Shown piece by piece: positions 46,134 to 53,911 of a stretch of DNA of 64,000 bases. A program made the position numbers and the translations under genes. The notes under the pieces are model-generated. The model searched no databases. It was not told where the DNA came from and saw only the letters and a list, made by a program, of their open reading frames with translations. Position 1 is the stretch's first letter; every line of letters begins with the position of its first letter. The stretch is from Youhaiella tibetensis (GTDB lineage Bacteria > Pseudomonadota > Alphaproteobacteria > Rhizobiales > Devosiaceae), in the NCBI RefSeq assembly GCF_008000755.1, contig NZ_CP041690.1, positions 1 through 64,000 of the forward strand, written 5' to 3'.

Positions 46134-47387
46134 ATGAACGAGACCAAGATTCCCAATTTCCGCGAGCTGGGCGAGATCACCGGCTCCACCGACTCGCGTG
46201 ACGTGCTTTCGCACGCCACCCGCCAGGCGGCCAAGAACTTCGATGACTACCTGATCGTGGACGTCGACGCCCACGTCTCGGAGGATCATTTCTGGTCCGA
46301 GATCATCGACCTGATCGACAACGACGTGCTGCGCCAGATCGGCCAGCAGCAGGTCAAGGGCTTTGCCGGCCCCAATGCGCTGCTCAACATCTCCCCGGGC
46401 CTTTCGCTCCAGAGCGTGGGCGGCCGCATCGGCCACCAGGGTCGGCGCGAGCCGGTGCAGGACGACAGCGTCCACCGCTTCATCTCGACGGCGCGCCGCA
46501 GCATGGATGCGATGGGGCTCGACTACCAGGTGGTGTTCCCCAGCGCCATGCTGCTGCTGGGCATGCACCCCCAGGACGAGATCGAGGTGGCCCTCGCCAA
46601 GGCCTTCAACCGCTGGATGATCGAGCGCATCCTGCCCATCGATACCCGCATGAAGGGCCTGCTCTACCTGCCCTTCAACACGCCCGAGGCCTGCGAGGAA
46701 CTCGTGGCCCAGTACGGCGCCACCGAAGGCATCATCGGCTTCACCGTCTGCTCGACCCGCAACAAGCCGGTCCACCACGACTGCTACATGCGGCTCTATT
46801 CCATGATCCAGGAACTGGGAAAGCCGCTGGCCTTCCACTCGGGCTACCACTGGGGCGATCCCTCCTTCGCCCAGCTCAACCGCTTCCTTTCGATGCATGC
46901 GCTCTCGTTCACGCACTACAACCAGATCCACCTCACCAACTGGATCGTGAACGCCATGCCCGAGCGCTTCCCCAAGCTCGACATGCTCTGGGTGGAGAGC
47001 GGCCTGGCCTGGATCCCCTTCCTCATGCAGCGCCTCGACCATGAAGTGATGATGCGCCCGAGCGAAGCCCCCGGCCTCAAGCGCCTGCCCAGCGAATACA
47101 TGCGCGACATGTATTACACCAGCCAGCCGCTCGAACGCGGCAACATGAAGCTGCTCCAGACCACCATGGAAGCCATGAACGCGGAGACGCAGCTGCTCTA
47201 TTCCTCGGACTGGCCGCACTGGGACTGGGATTCGCCGGCCACCATCGATTCCATTCCGTTCCTCTCCGAGCAGGCCAAGCGCAACATTCTCGGGCTCAAC
47301 GCCGCGCGCCTCTTCAAGCTCGATACCACCCGCCGCAAGCCGCTGGCCGAAGACGTGCTCGCCACCCGTCCCAAATCCGCTTCCTAG
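46134..47387 (+). CDS. Amidohydrolase-2 (ACMSD-like) family protein
   Basis: 417-residue TIM-barrel metal enzyme related to aminocarboxymuconate-semialdehyde decarboxylase and to hydroxybenzoate decarboxylases. Putative metal ligands: IVDVDAHVSEDH near residues 43-52 (one His rather than the common HxH), FHSGYHWGD, and Asp in YSSDWPHWDWDSP. Reaction unknown; decarboxylation or hydrolysis of an aromatic acid are family possibilities. It is followed within 12 bp by a 99-residue unknown gene and a Rieske ferredoxin gene in one run, so it may be part of an oxidative multi-component enzyme (inference). ATG 46134 chosen over an upstream GTG-like start overlapping the dehydrogenase. Confidence 0.82.
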   Translation: MNETKIPNFRELGEITGSTDSRDVLSHATRQAAKNFDDYLIVDVDAHVSEDHFWSEIIDLIDNDVLRQIGQQQVKGFAGPNALLNISPGLSLQSVGGRIGHQGRREPVQDDSVHRFISTARRSMDAMGLDYQVVFPSAMLLLGMHPQDEIEVALAKAFNRWMIERILPIDTRMKGLLYLPFNTPEACEELVAQYGATEGIIGFTVCSTRNKPVHHDCYMRLYSMIQELGKPLAFHSGYHWGDPSFAQLNRFLSMHALSFTHYNQIHLTNWIVNAMPERFPKLDMLWVESGLAWIPFLMQRLDHEVMMRPSEAPGLKRLPSEYMRDMYYTSQPLERGNMKLLQTTMEAMNAETQLLYSSDWPHWDWDSPATIDSIPFLSEQAKRNILGLNAARLFKLDTTRRKPLAEDVLATRPKSAS

Positions 47388-47399
47388 TGAGCCCAGAAC

Positions 47400-47699
47400 A
47401 TGACGACTACCGATAATGGCGCCGCTTTCGGCGCAGCCTCCGCCACCATCGCCAGGGCCGTCGAGGACATCATCGCCACCCGCGATCTCGATGCGGTCGG
47501 CGAGGCCGATATCGCCAACGCCATCGCCGCGCTCGGCAAGCTCTATGCGGCCAAGGTCGAGCGGATGGACAAGGTCTTCCCGCCCGTCACCACCGATGCC
47601 CTGACCGCCACCCAGACGGTGATCCTGGTGAGTGAATTGCTGCGCGCCGCAGACCTCAACGTGTTCGACCTGGCCATGTGGTTCCGGAGGGCGTCGTGA
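47400..47699 (+). CDS. 99-residue helical protein of unknown function
   Basis: I do not recognise this family. It is predicted mainly alpha-helical, with Ala-rich helices (TIARAVEDIIATRDL, IANAIAALGKLYAAKVE) and a hydrophobic C-terminal half VILVSELLRAADLNVFDLAMWF. No cysteines, no signal peptide. Its stop overlaps the GTG start of the Rieske ferredoxin by 4 bp, and the amidohydrolase lies 12 bp upstream. It is not recognisably the LigA small subunit of protocatechuate 4,5-dioxygenase. Most likely a small subunit or chaperone of the neighbouring enzymes. Confidence 0.75.
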   Translation: MTTTDNGAAFGAASATIARAVEDIIATRDLDAVGEADIANAIAALGKLYAAKVERMDKVFPPVTTDALTATQTVILVSELLRAADLNVFDLAMWFRRAS

Positions 47700-48103
47700 G
47701 CGCTCCTGACATGACCGCGGGATCGCGCGAAGTGGTGCTCGGGCGCCACGAGGATCTCAAGTCGCGCCAGCGCATTGTCGTCGATGTCGATGGCACGGGC
47801 GTCGGCGTCTACTTCGTCGGTGACGAGGTCCGCGCCTATCTCAATATCTGCCCGCACATGGGCGGCCCCGTCTGCCAGGGCAAGATCATGCCGCGCACGC
47901 TCGAGCAGGTGGCCGAGAACGGCAAGAGCCTGGGCCTGGGCTTCTCCAAGGACCAACTGCATATCGTCTGCCCCTGGCACGGGTTCGAGTTCGACATGAT
48001 GACCGGCCGTCACCCGATCAATCCCAACGTCAGGCTCAAGGCCATCCCCGTCCAGGTGCGTGACGGGCAGGTCGTGCTGACCCTGGAGGCCAACCCCTCA
48101 TGA
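47696..48103 (+). CDS. Rieske [2Fe-2S] ferredoxin-like protein with extended cluster loop
   Basis: 135 residues from GTG 47696 (CGGAGGG upstream, 4-bp overlap with preceding gene). Cluster ligands Cys52-Pro-His54 and Cys92-x-x-His95 (NICPHMGG and IVCPWHGFEFD). The spacing between the two pairs is 37 residues, about 20 more than in ordinary Rieske ferredoxins; the insert is MPRTLEQVAENGKSLGLGF-like. Expected role is electron delivery to a partner enzyme. It lies between the unknown protein/amidohydrolase and an FAD monooxygenase. Confidence 0.85.
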   Translation: MSAPDMTAGSREVVLGRHEDLKSRQRIVVDVDGTGVGVYFVGDEVRAYLNICPHMGGPVCQGKIMPRTLEQVAENGKSLGLGFSKDQLHIVCPWHGFEFDMMTGRHPINPNVRLKAIPVQVRDGQVVLTLEANPS

Positions 48104-49749
48104 CCGCCTTGCGCCAGACCGATGTCCTCATTGTCGGGGCCGGTCCCGTCGGGCTGACGCTGGGCATGGTCCTGGCCCAGCGCGGCGCCGCCGTCACCAT
48201 TCTCGAAACCCGCCATCGGGGCGAGCCGCCCAACGTCAAGTGCAACCACGTCTCGGCCCGCTCGATGGAAATCCTGCGGCGCCTGGGCGTCGCCGCCGCC
48301 GTGCGCGATGCGGGTCTGCCGGCTGACTATCCCAACGATATCGCCTACCGCACCAGCATGCTGGGCAAGCCCATCACGCGCATCCCCATCCCCTGCCGGC
48401 GCGATCGCTTCACGGCGACCGGCGGGCCCGATACCGACTGGCCCACGCCCGAGCCGCCGCACCGGATTAACCAGCTCTTCCTCGAACCGATCCTCTTCGA
48501 GCATGCCGCCTCGATGCCCGGCATCACCGTGCTCAACCGCACCGAATACCTCTCCCACCGCCAGTCCGCCGACGGCGTCACCGTCACCGCGCGCGACATG
48601 GAGAGCGGCGTCGAATTCGAGATCGAGGCGCAGTATCTGGCCGGCTGCGACGGCAGCCGCTCCCAGGTGCGCCGCGATATCGGTGCCAAGCTCGTGGGCG
48701 ATGCCGTGGTGCAGCGGGTGCAATCGACCTATCTGCGCGCACCGGACCTCATCGACCGGCTCAACGACGCGCCGGCCTGGGCGAGCTTCTCGCTCAATCC
48801 GCGCCGCAGCGGCAATGTCTATGCCATCGACGGCAGGGAAACCTGGCTGGTTCACAACTACTTGCGCGACGACGAGCCCGATTTCGACAGCGTCGACCGC
48901 GACTGGTCGATCCGGCAGATCCTGGGCGTGGACGACGACTTCGCCTACGAGGTCCTCTCCAACGAAGACTGGTACGGGCGCCGTCTGGTCGCCGACAGCT
49001 TCCGGTCCGGCCGCGTCTTCATCTGCGGCGACGCCGCCCACCTTTGGGTGCCCTATGCGGGCTACGGCATGAATGCCGGCATCGCCGATGCCGAATGCCT
49101 GGGCTGGCTGCTGGCGGCGCGCATCGCCGGCTGGGGCGGGGACGCGATCCTGGATGCCTATGCCGCCGAGCGGCAACCGATCACCGAGCAGGTCTCGGTC
49201 TTCGCCATGAACCATGCCCACGCCATGGCCAAGGAGCGCCGGGTCATCCCGGCCGACATCGAGGACGACACTGCCCAGGGCGCCAGCGCGCGCGAAACTT
49301 TCGGGCGCACGCTCTACGATCTCAACGTCCAGCAATATTGCTGCGGCGGGCTCAATTTCGGCTACTACTACGATGCCTCCCCCATCATCGCCTATGACGG
49401 GGAATCCCAGCCTGCCTATTCGATGGCCGGTTTCACGCCCTCGACGGTCCCCGGCTGCCGCACGCCCCATGTGTGGATGGCCGGCCATCGCTCCCTCTAC
49501 GACGCCATGGGCCCGGACTTCACGCTCCTGCGCCTCGATCCGGGCCGCGACGCCTCCGCGCTTCTCAACGCGGCGCGCCTGCGTGGCATCCCCATGCAAC
49601 TGCTCGATGTCGAACCCGAGGACCGGGAGCTTTATGGCGAAGCCTTCGTGCTCTCGCGTCCCGACCGCCACGTGGCCTGGCGCGGCGATGCCTGCCCGCA
49701 GGACCCCGATGCGCTGCTCGACGTCCTGACCGGCGTCGCGGCGCGATGA
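48100..49749 (+). CDS. FAD-dependent aromatic monooxygenase, PheA/TfdB/MhpA type
   Basis: 549-residue class A flavoprotein hydroxylase. FAD/NADPH motifs: VLIVGAGPVGLTLGMVLAQRG (GxGxxG), AGCDGSRSQVRRDIG (DG motif) and VFICGDAAHLWVPYAGYGMNAGIADA (GD motif; YAGYGMN instead of the usual GGQGMN). A thioredoxin-like C-terminal region follows. Likely ortho-hydroxylates a phenolic acid using NAD(P)H and O2. ATGA overlap with the Rieske gene. Confidence 0.88.
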   Translation: MTALRQTDVLIVGAGPVGLTLGMVLAQRGAAVTILETRHRGEPPNVKCNHVSARSMEILRRLGVAAAVRDAGLPADYPNDIAYRTSMLGKPITRIPIPCRRDRFTATGGPDTDWPTPEPPHRINQLFLEPILFEHAASMPGITVLNRTEYLSHRQSADGVTVTARDMESGVEFEIEAQYLAGCDGSRSQVRRDIGAKLVGDAVVQRVQSTYLRAPDLIDRLNDAPAWASFSLNPRRSGNVYAIDGRETWLVHNYLRDDEPDFDSVDRDWSIRQILGVDDDFAYEVLSNEDWYGRRLVADSFRSGRVFICGDAAHLWVPYAGYGMNAGIADAECLGWLLAARIAGWGGDAILDAYAAERQPITEQVSVFAMNHAHAMAKERRVIPADIEDDTAQGASARETFGRTLYDLNVQQYCCGGLNFGYYYDASPIIAYDGESQPAYSMAGFTPSTVPGCRTPHVWMAGHRSLYDAMGPDFTLLRLDPGRDASALLNAARLRGIPMQLLDVEPEDRELYGEAFVLSRPDRHVAWRGDACPQDPDALLDVLTGVAAR

Positions 49750-49792
49750 GGTCTTCCATGCCCAACCGTTCACCCACCACCCGGAGCGAGAG

Positions 49793-50818
49793 ATGAAGAT
49801 CATCGATTGCCACGCCCACATGGCGGTGCCGCACCAATTGCCGGCCTACAAGGCCTCGATACTCTCCCATCGCGGCGCCCATGGCCGCAAGGCGCCGCCG
49901 GTTTCCAACGAGGCGCTCGAGCAGGCCTTCAATCGTGTCGAGATGGCCCCGGTCGGGCACCTCGAATGCCTCGACCAGGCCGGGGTGGACGTCCAGCTCC
50001 TCTCCCCGCGCCCCTTCCAGCTCATGCATTCGGAAGAGCCCAAGAAGCTCGTCCACTGGTATGTCGAATACGCAAACGACATCATCGCCCAGGAATGCGC
50101 GCTCTATCCCGAGCGCTTCTATGGCGTGGCCGGCCTGCCCCAGACCGGGGACAGCCCGATCACCGAGGCGCTGCCCGAGCTCGAGCGTTGCGTCAAGGAC
50201 CACGGTTTCCGCGGCTGCCTGATCAACCCCGATCCCTTCGAGAACAACGGGCGCATGGCCCCGCCCATGGGCGACCGTTACTGGTATCCGCTCTACGAAA
50301 AGCTCTGCGAGCTCGACGTGGTCGGCCACATCCACTCGGCCAGCTCCCGCGCACCGGAGCGCGAGCCCTATTCGCTCCATTTCATCAACGAGGAGACCAC
50401 CGCCGTCTATGGGCTGTGCAAGTCGACCGTCCTCGATGACTTCCCGGACCTCAAGATCCTGGTGAGCCATGGCGGCGGAGCCATCCCCTACCAGCTCGGC
50501 CGGTTCGACGCGACCACCGTGCCGCGCAACGGCATGCAGTCCTCGGGCGTGCGGTTCCGCGACCGGCTGCGCAAGCTCTATTTCGACACCGTGCTCTATT
50601 CGCGCGACGCCATCGAGCTGCTCGTCAAGGTCGTCGGGCCCAGCCAGTGCCTCTATGGCGCCGAGATGCCCGGCGTCGGCTCCTCGATCGACCCGGAGAC
50701 CGGGGAGACCTTCGACACCATCATTCCGCACATCAGGGGCCTCGATTTCCTGAGCGAAGACGAGCGCAACGCAATCCTGGGCGGCAATGCCGCCCGGCTC
50801 TTCAACATTCCGGCCTGA
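49793..50818 (+). CDS. ligJ: 4-Oxalomesaconate hydratase (LigJ/GalB-like amidohydrolase type)
   Basis: 341 residues, the exact length of Sphingobium SYK-6 LigJ. It shares its recognisable blocks: MKIIDCHAHMA, YKASILSHRGAHGR, LLSPRPFQLMHSEEPKKLVHW, GDRYWYPLYEKLCELD, PYSLHFINEETTAVY, SHGGGAIPYQLGRF, and ECPGVGS-like AEMPGVGSSIDPETG. Amidohydrolase fold with His7/His9. Hydrates 4-oxalomesaconate to 4-carboxy-4-hydroxy-2-oxoadipate in the protocatechuate 4,5-cleavage and gallate pathways. Its product is the substrate of the ligK product three genes on. Confidence 0.92.
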   Translation: MKIIDCHAHMAVPHQLPAYKASILSHRGAHGRKAPPVSNEALEQAFNRVEMAPVGHLECLDQAGVDVQLLSPRPFQLMHSEEPKKLVHWYVEYANDIIAQECALYPERFYGVAGLPQTGDSPITEALPELERCVKDHGFRGCLINPDPFENNGRMAPPMGDRYWYPLYEKLCELDVVGHIHSASSRAPEREPYSLHFINEETTAVYGLCKSTVLDDFPDLKILVSHGGGAIPYQLGRFDATTVPRNGMQSSGVRFRDRLRKLYFDTVLYSRDAIELLVKVVGPSQCLYGAEMPGVGSSIDPETGETFDTIIPHIRGLDFLSEDERNAILGGNAARLFNIPA

Positions 50819-50875
50819 TCCGAACAAAAGGCGCGAAGCGGTCGCCTGGCGGCCGAGCAAGGGAGGACATTTTCG

Positions 50876-51889
50876 ATGGCGAACATCGTCGGCTTCATCT
50901 GCACGGCCCACGGGCCGCAACTGCACACCACCCCGGACAAATGGCTGCTGCGCGTCCAGTCGGACCGCACCCGCCAGCACCCGTTCCGAGGCGGGGTCTA
51001 TTCGTTCGACCAGCTGTGCGAAATGCGCAAGGACGAGAACCTTGCCGAGCGCAGCACCATGGAGGCGATGACCGCCAATTACGAAAAGTGCCACGCGGCG
51101 AGCGAAGCCCTGGCCGATGCCTTCGAGGCCATGAACGCCGACGTGGCGGTGATCTTCGGCAACGACCAGCATGAGATCTATGGCGAGGACCTCAGCCCCC
51201 CCTACATGATCTATTACGGCGACAAGATCCGCCATCATCCCGCCTCCGAAGAGGGCCGCCGGCTGATGCCGCCGGGCGTCGCCGAGGGCGAAGCCGGCCA
51301 CGCGCCCGAAGAATACCGCGAGTACGACACGGTTCCCGACCTTGCCAGGCACATCATTGGCAACCTCGTCGAAGCCGAGTTCGACATCACCGTCTCTCCC
51401 AAGCTGCCGACCCACAATCCGCGCACGACCGGCATCAGCCACGCCTTCGGCCACATCTACCGCCAGGTGATGCGCGACAAGGTCGTTCCCAACGTGCCGA
51501 TCTACCAGAACACCTTCTTCCCGCCCAACCAGCCCACGGCGCGCCGCTCCTACAAGTTCGGCCAGGTGGTGGGCCAGGCCATCCGCTCCTGGAAGAGCGA
51601 TGCGCGCGTGGTGGTTTTCGGCTCGGGCGGCATGAGCCATTTCGTCATCGACGAGGAATGGGACGCCCGCTTCATGCAGGCCATGCGTGCCAAGGACGCC
51701 GAGTTCCTCAAGAACATCCCGCTCTCCGAACTGCAGTCCGGCACCTCCGAGATGAAGAGCTGGATCACCACAGCCGGGGTGATGGAAGCCTACGACACCG
51801 AGTTCCACGAAGTAGCCTACGTGCCCTGCTACCGCTCGGCGGCCGGCACCGGCACCGCCCAGGGCATGTACTGGTGGGGTGTCAAATGA
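50876..51889 (+). CDS. LigB-superfamily class III extradiol ring-cleavage dioxygenase
   Basis: 337-residue non-heme Fe(II) dioxygenase related to LigB and to 3-O-methylgallate/gallate dioxygenases. Candidate ligands by comparison with LigB: His12 (ICTAHGPQ, equal to LigB His12), His99 (GNDQHE), Glu292 (SGTSEMK); acid-base His189 (GISHAFG) and His255 (GSGGMSHF). It is longer than LigB, and no LigA-like small subunit is encoded beside it, so it probably acts as a single-chain enzyme like DesZ or DesB. Expected product with gallate is 4-oxalomesaconate, the LigJ pathway intermediate. Ends with ATGA overlap to the first RraA-fold gene. Confidence 0.87.
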   Translation: MANIVGFICTAHGPQLHTTPDKWLLRVQSDRTRQHPFRGGVYSFDQLCEMRKDENLAERSTMEAMTANYEKCHAASEALADAFEAMNADVAVIFGNDQHEIYGEDLSPPYMIYYGDKIRHHPASEEGRRLMPPGVAEGEAGHAPEEYREYDTVPDLARHIIGNLVEAEFDITVSPKLPTHNPRTTGISHAFGHIYRQVMRDKVVPNVPIYQNTFFPPNQPTARRSYKFGQVVGQAIRSWKSDARVVVFGSGGMSHFVIDEEWDARFMQAMRAKDAEFLKNIPLSELQSGTSEMKSWITTAGVMEAYDTEFHEVAYVPCYRSAAGTGTAQGMYWWGVK

Positions 51890-52548
51890 GCGCCAGCCTC
51901 GTTGAACGCTTGCGCCGGCTCGATGCCTGCTGCGTTTCCGACGCTCTCGATGCCCTCGCCATGAACGGCGCCGTGACCGGCATTCCCCGCCGGTCCGGGG
52001 CGGGCACCGTGGCCGGCCGGGCCGTTACCGTCACCCTCGCGGCGGGACCGGCTCCGGCCGGCACCCCCAAGGTGCATCTGGGCGCCCGCGCCATCGAGGC
52101 CGGCGACGCCGACAGCGTCATCGTCGTCTCGCACCCCGGCAACGATGCCGGCGGCTGGGGCGGCGTGCTGACCCAGGCCGCCCGCTGCGCCGGCATCCAG
52201 GGCGTGATCGTCGACGGCCCGCTGCGCGACATGGACGAGGCCAACGGTCTCGACTTTCCGATCTTTGCCCGCGCCACGACCGTCCGCACGGCGCGCGCCC
52301 GCGTCCATGAAGTGGCGACCAACGCTCCCATCGAAGTGGCGTCCGTCGCCATCGCGCCGGGCGATTACGTCATCGCCGACGGCTCGGGCGCCGTGTTCAT
52401 CCCCGCCGCCGAGGCCGAACGCGTGATCGCCACCGCCGAACGCATCGCCGCCAAGGAGCGGCTGATGGTCGAGGCTCTCAAGGCCGGCAAGCCGGTCTCC
52501 CAGGTGCTTGGCGCCGACTACGAAGACATGCTCGAGGCAATGCAATGA
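51886..52548 (+). CDS. RraA-fold protein 1 (putative class II aldolase/decarboxylase-like)
   Basis: 220 residues, start overlapping the dioxygenase stop (ATGA). RraA/HMG-CHA aldolase fold, with the catalytic pair Arg114-Asp115 (VDGPLRDMDEANG) and GGWGGVLTQAA loop kept. It therefore belongs with the pyruvate aldolase/oxaloacetate decarboxylase side of the family, not with RNase E inhibitors. More divergent from LigK than the third copy. Reaction unknown: decarboxylation, tautomerisation or a second aldol cleavage are possible. Confidence 0.8.
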   Translation: MSASLVERLRRLDACCVSDALDALAMNGAVTGIPRRSGAGTVAGRAVTVTLAAGPAPAGTPKVHLGARAIEAGDADSVIVVSHPGNDAGGWGGVLTQAARCAGIQGVIVDGPLRDMDEANGLDFPIFARATTVRTARARVHEVATNAPIEVASVAIAPGDYVIADGSGAVFIPAAEAERVIATAERIAAKERLMVEALKAGKPVSQVLGADYEDMLEAMQ

Positions 52549-53201
52549 ACGACCAGGCCGTAGACCGCGCCGGCAAGCACGACTGCGCCACCCTTTCGGA
52601 CGCCATGGACCGTCTGGGCATCGAAGGCGTCTGCCGGGGCATCAAGCCGCGCGACCATGCCTTCCGCCTGTGCGGACGCGCCTTCACCGTGCGCTACATC
52701 CCCATCGATGTGCTCGCCCCCGGCAATGTCGGCGACTTCGTCGACGACCTGCCGGCCGGCACCGTCGTCGTGCTCGACAATCGCGGCCGGGAGGACTGCA
52801 CGGTCTGGGGCGATATCATGACCCAGCTCGCCAGCCACAAGGGCCTCGCCGGCACCGTCATCGACGGAGCCTGCCGCGATGTCGATCTCTGCCTCAAGCT
52901 CGGCTACCCCATCTATTCGCGCAGCTATTCGATGAAGACCGGCAAGGACCGCGTCCAGGTCGATGCCACCGGCGTTACCGTCGAGATCGGCGGCGCCCTG
53001 GTGCGTCCGGGCGATATCCTGGTCGGGGACGCCGACGGTGTCGTCGTCATTCCGAGCGAGCGGGCCGATGAGGTCCTGGCCCTCGCCGACGAGATCGCCA
53101 CCGCCGAGAATGCCATCCGCGAGGCCATCTCGCAGGGCATGTCGCTGCGCGATGCCCGCGCCAAGTTCCGCTACCACTCCCTGCAGACCCGCCGCCCATG
53201 A
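52545..53201 (+). CDS. RraA-fold protein 2 (putative aldolase/decarboxylase-like)
   Basis: 218 residues, ATGA overlap at both ends. Same fold with Arg111-Asp112 ([10 protein letters not shown]) and [13 protein letters not shown] carrying the Gly-Asp loop residues, so catalytically competent by motif. Resembles uncharacterised RraA/MenG-like proteins with the long [22 protein letters not shown] insert. Exact reaction unknown. Confidence 0.8.
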   Translation: MNDQAVDRAGKHDCATLSDAMDRLGIEGVCRGIKPRDHAFRLCGRAFTVRYIPIDVLAPGNVGDFVDDLPAGTVVVLDNRGREDCTVWGDIMTQLASHKGLAGTVIDGACRDVDLCLKLGYPIYSRSYSMKTGKDRVQVDATGVTVEIGGALVRPGDILVGDADGVVVIPSERADEVLALADEIATAENAIREAISQGMSLRDARAKFRYHSLQTRRP

Positions 53202-53869
53202 CCAAGGTTTTCCGCACTATCGAACGCGCCGACGGCGCTACGATCGACCGGCTGGCCAGGGCCGGCGTCGCCACCTGCCACGAGGCCTTCGGGCGCACGG
53301 GGCTGATGAGTTCGCGCATGCGCCCCATCTATCCGGGCGCCGCCATTGCCGGCAGCGCCATCACCGTGCTGGTGCCGCCGGGCGACAACTGGATGATCCA
53401 TGTCGCCATCGAACTGATCCAGCCCGGCGACCTGCTGGTCGTCGCCCCGTTCTCGCCTTCGGACGCAGGCTATTTCGGCGACCTCCTGGCCACCTCGGTC
53501 AAGGCGCGGGGCGGCATCGGCCTCGTTATCGATGCCGGTGTGCGCGACGTGCGCGATCTGACGCAGATGGGCTTTCCGGTCTGGTCGAGCGCCATCTGCG
53601 CCCAGGGCACCGTCAAGGAGACGCTGGGTTCGGTCAACGTGCCCATCTCCTGCGCTGGAGCGGTGGTCAACCCGGGCGACGTCGTCATTGCCGACGACGA
53701 TGGCGTGGTGGTGATCCCGCGCGCCGAGGCCGCCCGCGTGGCGGACCTGGCCGAGCGGCGCATCGCCGACGAGGACGCCAAGCGCGCCGAGCTCGCCAGG
53801 GGCGTGCTCAGCCTCGACCTCTACAACCTGCGCGACCGACTCGCGGCCAAGGGTCTCCAGATCCTGTGA
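53198..53869 (+). CDS. ligK: 4-Carboxy-4-hydroxy-2-oxoadipate aldolase / oxaloacetate decarboxylase
   Basis: 223 residues. Unlike its two neighbours it matches the HMG/CHA aldolase family closely: [67 protein letters not shown] and [20 protein letters not shown]. Catalytic Arg116-Asp117. Cleaves 4-carboxy-4-hydroxy-2-oxoadipate, the LigJ product, to pyruvate and oxaloacetate, and decarboxylates oxaloacetate. This and LigJ fix the endpoint of the pathway. Confidence 0.92.
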   Translation: MTKVFRTIERADGATIDRLARAGVATCHEAFGRTGLMSSRMRPIYPGAAIAGSAITVLVPPGDNWMIHVAIELIQPGDLLVVAPFSPSDAGYFGDLLATSVKARGGIGLVIDAGVRDVRDLTQMGFPVWSSAICAQGTVKETLGSVNVPISCAGAVVNPGDVVIADDDGVVVIPRAEAARVADLAERRIADEDAKRAELARGVLSLDLYNLRDRLAAKGLQIL

Positions 53870-53911
53870 CGCCTGCCACCTGACCCACCAGCTTTATCGA
53901 GAGGAATATCC

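Noticed and set aside
47400-47699. Calling the 99-residue protein LigA (small dioxygenase subunit)
   Set aside because: Shorter than LigA, lacks its characteristic motifs, and is separated from the LigB-type gene by three genes.
51886-53201. Naming the first two RraA-fold genes as RNase E inhibitors (rraA)
   Set aside because: They sit in an aromatic operon, keep the aldolase-type Arg-Asp pair, and overlap a true LigK-type gene.
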